Source: Bacillota bacterium (GTDB lineage: Bacteria; Bacillota; Dehalobacteriia; UBA4068). Taken from it: a stretch of 41,652 nt of DNA. This document shows, in pieces, positions 14,857 through 23,053 of this stretch. The notes beneath the pieces were generated by a model. The model worked only from the letters and a program-made list of their open reading frames with translations, searched no databases and was not told the DNA's origin. Within the stretch, counting starts at the first letter, position 1; each line of letters opens with the position of its first letter. The translations under genes and the position numbers were made by a program. The stretch lies in NCBI GenBank assembly GCA_030527285.1, contig JAUNBC010000013.1, positions 1 to 41,652 on the forward strand. Direction: 5' to 3'.

Positions 14857-16122
14857 ATGGACGCGCGCAAACAGAGAACAATATATTTTCCCATAGTTAT
14901 CCCCTGCTGCATCGCGGCGCTGATGGTGACCGCGCTGCCTGCCGTGTTCATGAACGGCGTCAGCGGTTATGTACCGGCGTTATTCCTGACCATGCTGCTG
15001 CTGCTTTCCTTTGTCAGCCTGCTGCTGCTGCGGCGGGCGATCACGGTAGAGGCGGATCATGCGGACGTGTACTGCGTTCGCGGCGAAAGCGTGGAGATCG
15101 GCCTGCGGCTGCATAACCGGTCACGGTTTTTTTGTCCCAAAGCCGCGGCGTTTGTGACTATTTCTGATCTGTTTGGCGGGAACGATGCGCTGCGGCAGGT
15201 ACGCTTTACCGTTTCTGGGCGGGGTGAGGTTAAATTCCGCTTTGAATTAGAAATGCCGCATCTGGGCTGTTACCGCGTGGGCGTCGAGCGCATTGAGCTA
15301 TACGATGCTTTTGGCGTGTTCCGGCTGAGCCTGCCGGCTTTTGGCTGCTGCACCGCAACAGTTACCCCGCGCATCCGCCCCATCCTGGAGCTGACTGCCG
15401 TCGATAACGCAACGGTGGAGGCTGCCAGCGAGACCAGGCTTTCCGTTGTCGGCGGCACGGATTATACCGGCGTGCGGCCCTACGCGCTGGGCGACCCGAT
15501 GAAGCAGATACATTGGAAGCTCTCCGCCCACTCCCATGAATATGTGACAAAGATACAAGAGAGCAACCGGCAACAGGAATACGTTGTGATACTGGACTTT
15601 GCCGCCGCTGCCGACCTAAATCCGCAGCAGCTGATGGAGCTGAACGATTGCCTGATCGAAACCGCCCTCTCGCTGGTCGAGGAGATATACCTGCGTGGCG
15701 AGAGCTATACGCTGCTGTATATGGATCGCGGAGGGCAGCTTTGCCGCGCCGTACCGGCGGGAACGGATAGCTATGCCGAGCTGATGTCCTCCTTTGCCAT
15801 GATCGCTCCGCAATCCGCGATCGACGGAGCGCAGCTGCTGCAGCAGGAAGCGGCCATGCAAAATCGCGCCGGAACGGTGCTGGCCGTCACCTGCAAAGCC
15901 TCCGCAGAACTAACGCAGCAGTTAGTGAGTATTAAAAATCAACGCCGTACCGCCGAGCTGTATTTCGTCATACCGGCGGATTGGAGTCGCCGGCAGAGAG
16001 AAACTGCGGCGCTGCCGCTCTTACCGCTGAGCGATGCGGACGTATCTTACTATTTTGTTTCAACGGCGGAAAACCGCGTGGGCTTAAACGATGTGGGGAA
16101 TGGGCATGGCCGGTTATCTTAA
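14857..16122 (+). CDS. DUF58 domain protein, membrane-anchored MoxR partner
   Basis: 421 residues. Two N-terminal helices (about residues 15-65, ending in LLLLSFVSLLLLRR) precede a beta-rich region and then the DUF58 core with RPYALGDPMKQIHWKLSA (about 206-223), followed by a vWA-like fold. Length and layout are typical. It starts 4 bases after the moxR stop, and MoxR-DUF58 pairs are one of the most common gene couples in bacteria. The core would face the cytoplasm to meet MoxR. The 3' end overlaps the next gene by about 32 bases if that gene starts at 16091. Confidence 0.9.
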   Translation: MDARKQRTIYFPIVIPCCIAALMVTALPAVFMNGVSGYVPALFLTMLLLLSFVSLLLLRRAITVEADHADVYCVRGESVEIGLRLHNRSRFFCPKAAAFVTISDLFGGNDALRQVRFTVSGRGEVKFRFELEMPHLGCYRVGVERIELYDAFGVFRLSLPAFGCCTATVTPRIRPILELTAVDNATVEAASETRLSVVGGTDYTGVRPYALGDPMKQIHWKLSAHSHEYVTKIQESNRQQEYVVILDFAAAADLNPQQLMELNDCLIETALSLVEEIYLRGESYTLLYMDRGGQLCRAVPAGTDSYAELMSSFAMIAPQSAIDGAQLLQQEAAMQNRAGTVLAVTCKASAELTQQLVSIKNQRRTAELYFVIPADWSRRQRETAALPLLPLSDADVSYYFVSTAENRVGLNDVGNGHGRLS

Positions 16123-17419
16123 AAAACATGGCGCAGAGACGGCGCTTTATACCGTTATGACCTGGTGCATGACGCTGACCTTATGCTCGGGATGTGTCCT
16201 GGAGGATCAGTTTTCCTCCCGAGCGGGGGTTACGTTGGGCTTTTCCCTGCTGCTCCAGCTTGTTGTGGCGCTGCTTACCGCCGGCAGGCGGCGGCGGCAG
16301 GTCAGCGCAGTCATGGCCTTATTGCTGCTGATCGCCTGCGTCGTCTTTTTTCGCATCCGCGAGCCGCTTATCAGCGATACGGACAACAGCCTGCTGCTGT
16401 ACTTTATTTTTCTGACCGCCGCTGGTCTGATCGTGTTTATGCTGGGGCAAAGCCGCCCCGGAGCCTGTATTCTGTTTTTGTCGGGCAATCTGATCTGCGC
16501 GGGCGCACAGTTTTTACAGTATCCGGCGCCGCTGTGGACGCAGCTGTTGTTTGACGCTGCCGCCCTGCTCCTGTTTTTGCTGCGCGTCTATCTTCATTCC
16601 GTGGCTCGTGCCGACGTTCCCGGAGGCGATATACCGCGCTATTTGCGGCAGACGCTGACGCTGTGCCTTATCGCAGCCGTTGCCGCCTGCGGTATCTACT
16701 ATGGCGCGGTGCGTCCTTTGTCGCCGCCGACCATGGAGCTGAAGCTGATCACTATCTTGCGCTCTATGGAGCTGCTGCAGGTGATGGGCGTAGCCAGCAC
16801 CCAGATCGTGTTCGATCCTGCGCTGGCCTCTGCGGAGCAGCCGCAGCAGCAGGATACGGCAGGTCTGGCCGGTGATGAGCGTTCCGAGACCTTGCTCGGC
16901 CAAAACCAACAGTCCGAGCGGTTAAACGGAGCCGGACAGCAGATACAGCAGCTGACTTCAAGGCTACAGGAACAATGGTCAGCCATCCGCTATGATGAGG
17001 AGAGGCGCTTTCCCTTGTGGCTGCTATTCTTGCCGCTGCTGCTCACGGCGGCTTGCCTGCTGCGAATATGGCGAAAAAAGCGCTGGCATGACTGGCTGCA
17101 AACCCTGCCGCGGGAAACAGCGGTGGTCAACTATTATCGGTTTTTCCTGCGCGATATTGCCCGCGCCGGCCTGCCCAAGCCGCCGGCCGTTTCCCTGCTG
17201 GAATACGTTACGCTCTATGACGACCGGCTGCGCCCCTTCGCTCCTGATGACGGCAGCTTCAGCCGAATGACCGCTATCTGCCAAAAGGTGATCTACGGCC
17301 GGCAGCCGGTCAGCGAGGATGAGTACGCCTGCTTTGAACGGTTTTATGCCGGATTCTATCGCGCGCTCCGCCGCGAGCTGGGCACGCTCAAATACTATCT
17401 GAGTCTGTTTCGCTATTAG
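16091..17419 (+). CDS. Multi-spanning membrane protein with DUF4129-like C-terminus, no transglutaminase core
   Basis: 442 residues if started at 16091. In-frame ATGs at 16100 and 16106 are alternatives, the last having GGGGA six bases before it. The first 210 residues contain about six helices. An extracytoplasmic stretch (about 215-300) is rich in Gln/Glu. A further helix near 305-325 (LWLLFLPLLLTAACLL) leads to a 110-residue cytoplasmic tail. There NYYRFFLRDIARAGLPKPPAVSLLEYV resembles the DUF4129 tail of TgpA-like proteins (motif at about 352-378). In many MoxR-DUF58 operons the third gene encodes such a protein with a transglutaminase-like Cys-His-Asp core. That core is missing here. It may be a scaffold for the MoxR/DUF58 pair. 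Confidence 0.6.
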   Translation: MWGMGMAGYLKKHGAETALYTVMTWCMTLTLCSGCVLEDQFSSRAGVTLGFSLLLQLVVALLTAGRRRRQVSAVMALLLLIACVVFFRIREPLISDTDNSLLLYFIFLTAAGLIVFMLGQSRPGACILFLSGNLICAGAQFLQYPAPLWTQLLFDAAALLLFLLRVYLHSVARADVPGGDIPRYLRQTLTLCLIAAVAACGIYYGAVRPLSPPTMELKLITILRSMELLQVMGVASTQIVFDPALASAEQPQQQDTAGLAGDERSETLLGQNQQSERLNGAGQQIQQLTSRLQEQWSAIRYDEERRFPLWLLFLPLLLTAACLLRIWRKKRWHDWLQTLPRETAVVNYYRFFLRDIARAGLPKPPAVSLLEYVTLYDDRLRPFAPDDGSFSRMTAICQKVIYGRQPVSEDEYACFERFYAGFYRALRRELGTLKYYLSLFRY

Positions 17420-17488
17420 TCTCAGGCGGCAGCTCACTTGCGTCAACAGCCGTAAGGCTTTGATAATAAACTAAAAGGAGAATAAAAC

Positions 17489-19357
17489 ATGAACACCAGC
17501 AAAAAGCTACTCGTAGTATTATTGGCGCTTGCGATGCTGCTGTCCTGCGCCGCCGTGACGGCGGCGGACGATATCAGCGCCAGTCAGGAGGCAACGCAGG
17601 TTTATACCTACGAAGCTCCGACCAGCCCCATGGTGGTGGACGATAATATTATCACCGCCACCGCTCACCGCGCGGCCAGCCCCTCTCTGGGAATGATGGG
17701 CGTTAACGCCGTATCCGGCTTTGGTATGATCAACGGCTCCGCGCCGTCGAATTATGCCGAGGCTATCCAGAAATCCGCCCTGGGCGTGTGGGGCAGCTCC
17801 ATCAACAGCAACCCCGACCCCTATTACTGGAACTATTTCTATAACTTCTACGCCGCAGAGAACAATCTGGCCATCGCTGAAGACGCGCTGTTAAATTCAG
17901 CCGTGGCTGCCAGCCCCATGCAGGCTGATAAAAATCTGGTGGCGGAATACGGCAACATCTCCGTCTCATTAGTGACCCGCCCGGATATCGTCGTTGGCTG
18001 CTCCACCGGTAACGGTACTGATACCGACGGCTATAACGATCAGCTGGCTACCATCAATTCTTTTGCCAAAGATTCCCCTTATTATCAGGAAGGCGATGAA
18101 AACTATGCCCCGAAGCTGGTCAGCTATCAGACCACCTACATCAAGCAGATGATCGAGTCCATGCACCGTCTGGCCGACGCTATCACCGAGGTCAAGAATG
18201 AGACCGGCAAGACCACCCGCTATGAGGATCCGCAGCAGATCGCCGATGATTACGAGAATTACGTTTACGGCATCGTCAGCTACGTGCATCAGCAGTTAAA
18301 CGCCAAGGGCCTGGATATGAAAACCGTGGCCGTGGTCACGGCTGTTAACGAAGACGGCACTTATACTCTGGCCGATTCCGTTTCTCGCAGCGCTACTTCG
18401 CTGGTACGCGCCTATGAATACACCATGTGCGTCAGCAAATCGTTGGTAGACGAGATCGACAGCACCACCGCCACGCTGGATCAGCTGTTGACCGCCGACG
18501 CCATCGTTACCATCAACAACAACAATATCACCCATACCCAAATGCTGGAATCCTTCGGCGACAAGGTCTATGATGGTATCCTCGTGGCCAGCTCTCCTGC
18601 CACGCTCTACGGCATGACCATGAACTCCGTAGAAAACGCCATGGGTTACGCCTATGTTATCGGCTCTATTTACAGCGACGTGATAGATATCGACCCGGTC
18701 GATCTCAGCGCCTATTTCTATCAGCATTTTCTGCATATCTCCGATTTGGACGCGATCGCCACCGTGGTCAAGACAAACTATGCCAGCGTTATCCTGCCTG
18801 ATGGCGTAAGCGCTACCTTGGCGGCGGATTACAGCGACGCTGCCGTTCAGTCCAAGATCGATAGCGGACTGGAGTATTTCGCGAACAATCCGGCTGAATT
18901 CAACGCTTCCGCCTATCTCCTTATCGGCATGATCGATAAAGTAGACCATACCTGCGTGGCCACCTCGCAGAATTTGACGGTAAACGGCCAAGCCGTATCT
19001 ACCGAGATATACAATATCGACGGCAACAATTATTTTAAGCTGCGCGACGTTGCGCATATGCTCAACAACACCGGCTCGCAATTCTCCGTTGCCTATGACG
19101 AAGCCGCGCGCAGCATCACCGTCAAGACCGGCGAGGCTTATGTTGCGGTCGGCGGCGAAATGGCGGCCGGTAGGGACGCTTCCTCGACGCTGGTTGAAAG
19201 CAGTCAATCGCTGATCATCAACGATACTGCGGCGTCGCTCACCGCCTTCAACATCGGCGGAAACAACTTCTTCAAGCTGCGTGATCTTGGCACGGCGTTG
19301 AACTTTGAGGTAGGCTATGACGCGGCGACCCGCACCATGCTGGTGACCAGCAAATAG
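17489..19357 (+). CDS. Secreted FecB-like domain protein with two C-terminal stalk (copper amine oxidase N-like) repeats
   Basis: 622 residues, AAAAGGAG upstream. The signal region ends either after TAA (signal peptidase I) or at LLSC (possible lipobox, Cys20). Residues about 40-485 are not plainly a known family. They contain a long helix PQQIADDYENYVYGIVSYVHQQL followed by a strand TVAVV, and end with AYFYQHFLHISDLDAI (helix at about 249-271). The same order occurs in the FecB-type protein at 19433 (AANAYIAWLDGIV..., then FYRQFFGLALTDAEL). This suggests a diverged class III binding protein. Residues about 490-622 hold two stalk repeats with YNIDGNNYFKLRDVAHML and FNIGGNNFFKLRDLGTAL, which usually tether or display domains at the cell surface. 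It likely delivers ligand to the FecCD importer or holds it at the wall. Confidence 0.6.
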   Translation: MNTSKKLLVVLLALAMLLSCAAVTAADDISASQEATQVYTYEAPTSPMVVDDNIITATAHRAASPSLGMMGVNAVSGFGMINGSAPSNYAEAIQKSALGVWGSSINSNPDPYYWNYFYNFYAAENNLAIAEDALLNSAVAASPMQADKNLVAEYGNISVSLVTRPDIVVGCSTGNGTDTDGYNDQLATINSFAKDSPYYQEGDENYAPKLVSYQTTYIKQMIESMHRLADAITEVKNETGKTTRYEDPQQIADDYENYVYGIVSYVHQQLNAKGLDMKTVAVVTAVNEDGTYTLADSVSRSATSLVRAYEYTMCVSKSLVDEIDSTTATLDQLLTADAIVTINNNNITHTQMLESFGDKVYDGILVASSPATLYGMTMNSVENAMGYAYVIGSIYSDVIDIDPVDLSAYFYQHFLHISDLDAIATVVKTNYASVILPDGVSATLAADYSDAAVQSKIDSGLEYFANNPAEFNASAYLLIGMIDKVDHTCVATSQNLTVNGQAVSTEIYNIDGNNYFKLRDVAHMLNNTGSQFSVAYDEAARSITVKTGEAYVAVGGEMAAGRDASSTLVESSQSLIINDTAASLTAFNIGGNNFFKLRDLGTALNFEVGYDAATRTMLVTSK

Positions 19358-19380
19358 CCTGTTTGCGAAAGCTTTTTGCG

Positions 19381-19408
19381 GGGGTCGTCGGGAAAGGCCG
19401 GCGGCCCC
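19381..19408 (+). other. Strong intercistronic hairpin after the stalk-domain gene
   Basis: GGGGTCGTCGG (19381-19391) pairs over 11 positions, two of them G-U, with CCGGCGGCCCC (19398-19408) around GAAAGG. No T run follows. It is probably an mRNA end-protection or processing element between two binding-protein genes. Confidence 0.5.
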
Positions 19409-19432
19409 TGCCTGACAGCGAGGTGAGCGGCA

Positions 19433-21088
19433 GTGAAAAAATACAAGCATCGGACGCGACTAATAGCCATAGTTCTATCAATGCTGCTGCTTTGCTCGCT
19501 GTTGAGCGGCTGTCGGGAAAGTCCCGTTTTGCGTCAGGTGATTTACGAAGCCTCCGCGCCGGAAGTGGATGAAAACGAAACTATGCTCGATTCGCAGGAA
19601 TCAGGGCTGGCGAACGAGGATTTCGACGAGCAAGAGGATGAAGACGCGGAAACTCCCCGTGACAGCGAGACCACTCAGGGGCTGACCGGAGAGGATAATT
19701 CGGCGGAGCAATCGATGGAGGAAGAGTACAGCGCCACCGGGGAAAACGACTGGCAGGCGGATAACGCTCCCACGTCCGCGCCGGAGCAAACAGCCGATGC
19801 GGAAGGCGGAGCGCAGCCGGCGGAGCAAGCGGCGGCAGATACGGCGGCGCCCGTGGCCGGCGGCAACAGCGCAAAGCAGATCGTGGACGCTGCCGGACGT
19901 ACCGTGGAGCTGCCGGAAAACGTGGGCTCGGCCGCGGCGGTGGGCTGGGCGGCGCAAGCCGTCAGTATGCTCAGCGGCGGCGGCTTGCTGGCGGCGGCGG
20001 ATGAGGAGTTTCTCTCCGCGTCTCTGGCCGCGTCTGCCTTTGACCTCAGCGCGGTCAGCAGTTCCTGGTCGGGCGACGGCAGCAGCTATATTTCCGACGA
20101 AGCTTTTGCCCAGCTATTGAGCAAAAAGCCCGGCGTATGCTTTGAGATCAGCGGTCAACGCACCTTCAGCGACGCTCAGGTGACGCAGCTAACGGCAGCC
20201 GGGATACCTTACGTCGTGCTGCCTTCGGTCACTTCTTTGGCTAATCTCAAGCAAGCGGTCAGTTTGATCGCGGCTGTTTTAGCGCAGGATACGCCGGACG
20301 ACCCGATAACCGCCGCCGCCAACGCCTATATCGCCTGGCTGGATGGGATCGTGCGGGAGGTAGCGGGCAAAACTGACGCGCAAGAGCTGACCAGTCTTTA
20401 TCTTGCCGATTGGGACGATAACGCCGCCTATACGCTCAACTACACCAAGGGCGCTATTGAAGCTCAGGGCAGCGGTATGGCCGTGGCCTGGTCGCCGCTA
20501 AAAAGCCAGATCGTTAGCGATTGCATGGCAGCGGCTAATGTGGTCAATGAGGCGACCCGCATTCGCAGCACGCATCGGGAATCCGAGGGGCTATACGTCT
20601 CACCGATGTTTCATCAGTTTGATCCTGCGGTTAGTGGAACGAAGGGCGTTTATTATTCCGGCTCCGGCGAATACGGCGCGGCCTTTGACCTGTTCGTTTC
20701 CCGCATGATCAGCAATACGGTCTATTATCAGCTGGGCAGCGAAGCCTTCCCGGCTCTGATCGTCGCGGATGAGAGCATCAAGGCGGCGGTGGAGGAAAAC
20801 TGGTTTTGGCAGTATCATCCGACGGATAATAACGGTTATATCACCATCAACGGCGAGAGCTTTTACTGCGGCGTGGTGGGCGATTACGAGATATACGTCA
20901 ATCCGCGCGGTATGTGCGATTGGACGGAGGGCAGTCTGGAATCGCCGCTGGAGGCGGTCTGGCTCGCCTATAAATTCCATAATGCTTATACGCTGGCGGA
21001 GGTAAAACAAATAGCCGCCGACTTTTACCGGCAGTTCTTCGGTCTTGCTCTGACTGACGCTGAGCTGCGGGAAATATTTGGCGAATAA
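19433..21088 (+). CDS. FecB-type ABC substrate-binding lipoprotein
   Basis: 551 residues from a GTG start. Lipoprotein signal with LLSGC (Cys27). Residues about 30-145 are a long acidic, Glu/Asp/Ala/Gln-rich linker of low complexity. The binding-protein part begins KQIVDAAGRTVELPENV (about 147-163), the usual start of the FecB/BtuF family (PF01497-like). YVVLPSVTSLANLKQAV and a long connecting helix (AYIAWLDGIVREV) follow. The end ADFYRQFFGLALTDAELREIF is a common closing helix in this family. It is longer than usual (300-350), mainly through the linker. Together with the two FecCD permeases and the ATPase 6 kb upstream it completes an importer; the substrate is undetermined. Confidence 0.8.
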   Translation: MKKYKHRTRLIAIVLSMLLLCSLLSGCRESPVLRQVIYEASAPEVDENETMLDSQESGLANEDFDEQEDEDAETPRDSETTQGLTGEDNSAEQSMEEEYSATGENDWQADNAPTSAPEQTADAEGGAQPAEQAAADTAAPVAGGNSAKQIVDAAGRTVELPENVGSAAAVGWAAQAVSMLSGGGLLAAADEEFLSASLAASAFDLSAVSSSWSGDGSSYISDEAFAQLLSKKPGVCFEISGQRTFSDAQVTQLTAAGIPYVVLPSVTSLANLKQAVSLIAAVLAQDTPDDPITAAANAYIAWLDGIVREVAGKTDAQELTSLYLADWDDNAAYTLNYTKGAIEAQGSGMAVAWSPLKSQIVSDCMAAANVVNEATRIRSTHRESEGLYVSPMFHQFDPAVSGTKGVYYSGSGEYGAAFDLFVSRMISNTVYYQLGSEAFPALIVADESIKAAVEENWFWQYHPTDNNGYITINGESFYCGVVGDYEIYVNPRGMCDWTEGSLESPLEAVWLAYKFHNAYTLAEVKQIAADFYRQFFGLALTDAELREIFGE

Positions 21089-21115
21089 GCAGCTATACAG
21101 AGAAACGGAGGAAAC

Positions 21116-22759
21116 ATGGAAACAATACGTATATTTTCCGCCGGCGTTGCGGGAAAGCTGGCCGAGGACGCGGCCAGACGGCTTGAGGCAAAGGATGATA
21201 GCTATAAATGCGAGGTAGTATGGGGCGGCTCTACCGCCGGCGTGCAGCGCCTGCTGTCCGGCGAGGATTTCGACGTGATGATCTTAGCTGATCACGCCAA
21301 TATTGACCAGATGATGATGCCGGACTATGCCGACGGCTATTTTATCTGGGGCGGCAACGAGATGGTCGTCATGGGGGAGGATATCACGGCGGAAAACTGG
21401 CAGGAGCGACTGTTAGATCCGACCAGCGAGCTGCGTCACGCCAACCCGTATAACGATCCCGGCGGCTATCGCGCCGTAATGGCCTTGCAGCTGGCTGATC
21501 GGGTAAGCATGGGGCTTAGCGAAAAGCTGCTGCGCCATCCGAATTATCATGGGCTGGAGCGGCGGCAGTACGAAAACGCCGCCCATCCTCCCTTTACCGC
21601 TGAGCCGGGGGTATATCGGATCGGCTACCGCAGTATGCCGGTGATGCAGGATAAGCCCTTTGCGCCTTTGCCGGCGGTGATGAATCTGTCTGTGCCGGAG
21701 CTGGAGGAGGTCTATAACACGGCTACTTTTCAGGTTGACGGCGGCGAAACGGTGCGGGGCTCGGTCATCCGGCATGCCATAGTCATCCCTAAAACAGCGC
21801 CAAACCCGTCCGGCGCGGCAGCCTTTGCCGAGGTCTTTCTGGCTAACCGCTTTATGCGCTTTGGTTTTACCCCGATCCAGAAAGCGGTAGGCAGCTGGAC
21901 GATCAAGCCGCCGAATATGTGGGATGAGGAAGCCTTTAGCTACAGTTTGATGACGTTACTGGAAGCCGAGGGCACGGAAAAGCAGCTGGATTGTCTGCCG
22001 CTCGCCCCCGACGACATAGTGCTGGATTGCGGCAGCGGGCCGGGACGGATCGGCGCATGTGCGGCGCGGCGGGTGAAAAAAGTTATCTGCTTGGATTCCT
22101 CCGAACAAATGTTGGCCGAATGCCGCAAAAATTGTGCGGCGGCGGGCGTGACCAACGTGGAATTTTTGCTGGCAGACTGGCAGAGCGAGGACGTGGAAAA
22201 GCTGCTGCCGCCGGTAGATGTTATCATACAGTCGCGCGGCGGCGGCGGTCCCAGCACTCTGGACAAGCTGCGGCGGGTCGCCCGGCGATTCGCGGCGACG
22301 ATCATGTGGTCGGAGGGCGCGGCCAATCTGCCGGAATCGAGGCAAAAGCTGTTTGTTGATTGCTATTCCAAAGAAGCGCAGGAAAAATATCCGGAGCTGC
22401 GTCCCTTCAAGCGGTCGGCCGGCGGGCCGCCCGGCGGAGGCGACGGCAGGCTATTTGGCGGCCTTGGCCCCGTGTCATTGGCCGATAAGCTGCCCATGGG
22501 CGGACCGCGGTTGCTGGCCGCCTTAGAAGAGGCGGGTATCGAATATCATGTCAGTACGGTTACGGAGGGCTGGAGCAAAAACTTTCCCAGCAAGCAGGCT
22601 GCCTATGACTGGCTTATCCGCATGGCTAAACGTCCGGAGCTGGTGGATATGGCCCAGTTCCAGCGTAACGTTGACAGCTTCCTGACGGAAACAGCGACTG
22701 GCTGGCGCTTCCACCTGCCCAGCTCCTCCGACGTGGTCTGGTTCCCGACCCGCCGATAA
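21116..22759 (+). CDS. Fusion of tungstate/molybdate-binding (WtpA/ModA-like) domain and class I SAM methyltransferase
   Basis: 547 residues, GGAGG 5-9 bases before the ATG, 27 bases after the FecB-type gene. Residues about 4-262 resemble extracellular molybdate/tungstate-binding proteins: IRIFSAGVAGKL, FDVMILADHANIDQMMMPDYADGYFIWGGNEMV, NPYNDPGGYRAVMALQLAD (at about 110-128), then RIGYRSMPV and AIVIPKTAPNPSGAAAFAEVFL. There is no signal peptide or lipobox, so this half seems cytoplasmic. Residues about 290-545 are a class I methyltransferase with motif I VLDCGSGPGRIG (302-313), acidic CLDSSEQML and the later LLADW. The single uninterrupted frame makes this a real fusion rather than two genes. 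Likely roles are sensing or delivering an oxyanion, or methylating a Mo/W-type cofactor or chelator. Function unknown. Confidence 0.75.
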   Translation: METIRIFSAGVAGKLAEDAARRLEAKDDSYKCEVVWGGSTAGVQRLLSGEDFDVMILADHANIDQMMMPDYADGYFIWGGNEMVVMGEDITAENWQERLLDPTSELRHANPYNDPGGYRAVMALQLADRVSMGLSEKLLRHPNYHGLERRQYENAAHPPFTAEPGVYRIGYRSMPVMQDKPFAPLPAVMNLSVPELEEVYNTATFQVDGGETVRGSVIRHAIVIPKTAPNPSGAAAFAEVFLANRFMRFGFTPIQKAVGSWTIKPPNMWDEEAFSYSLMTLLEAEGTEKQLDCLPLAPDDIVLDCGSGPGRIGACAARRVKKVICLDSSEQMLAECRKNCAAAGVTNVEFLLADWQSEDVEKLLPPVDVIIQSRGGGGPSTLDKLRRVARRFAATIMWSEGAANLPESRQKLFVDCYSKEAQEKYPELRPFKRSAGGPPGGGDGRLFGGLGPVSLADKLPMGGPRLLAALEEAGIEYHVSTVTEGWSKNFPSKQAAYDWLIRMAKRPELVDMAQFQRNVDSFLTETATGWRFHLPSSSDVVWFPTRR

Positions 22760-22774
22760 GCTGTCCGCCGGCGA

Positions 22775-22797
22775 TGATAAAGCGACTTCCTTTATCA
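22775..22797 (+). other. Hairpin after the fusion gene
   Basis: TGATAAAG (22775-22782) pairs perfectly with CTTTATCA (22790-22797) around a 7-base loop, 15 bases after the stop. No T run follows. It overlaps the start of repeat copy B and may close the operon weakly or protect its 3' end. Confidence 0.5.
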
Positions 22798-22850
22798 GCA
22801 ACCCGAGGTCTTGGGCTTAAATCCCGACTCCGGCCGCAAAACCCGCTTAT
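22789..22850 (-). repeat. Dispersed intergenic repeat, copy B
   Basis: Similar to 4400-4464 over about 60 bases in the same orientation relative to the upstream gene: both lie within about 125 bases after a stop codon. Shared blocks are TTATCAGCA, CTTGGGC, CCCGAC, CGGC and AAACCC. On the minus strand the peptide equivalent to copy A is interrupted by TAA, so a protein-coding role is unlikely for this copy. Confidence 0.55.
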
Positions 22851-22972
22851 CCGCAAACCCGAATGCAGGAAGATCTGCAAGCTATCTTGAATAAACAGCT
22901 AATAGCGGCAGCCGTCCGGCGACCCGCGGCGCAGGCTGCGGCCGCGAGCGAGCGAGTCACGGATCTTCGCTG

Positions 22973-23038
22973 CCCCGCGCCGCAAAGCGCGGACGGCGGC
23001 GCGGACGCTTCATTGCTGTTGCGCGGGGTTTTGTGTTG
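22973..23038 (+). promoter_or_regulatory. Possible attenuator-like leader of the SLH/PstS gene
   Basis: CCCCGCGC (22973-22980) can pair with GCGCGGGG (23021-23028), which is followed by TTTTGTGTT and then directly by the ribosome site. Alternatively GCGCCGC (22977-22983) pairs with GCGGCGC (22996-23002). The two pairings share bases and exclude each other, as in attenuators. The rest of 22851-22972 is GC-rich spacer with no recognised gene or riboswitch core. Confidence 0.35.
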
Positions 23039-23053
23039 AAAGGAGATCGCTTT

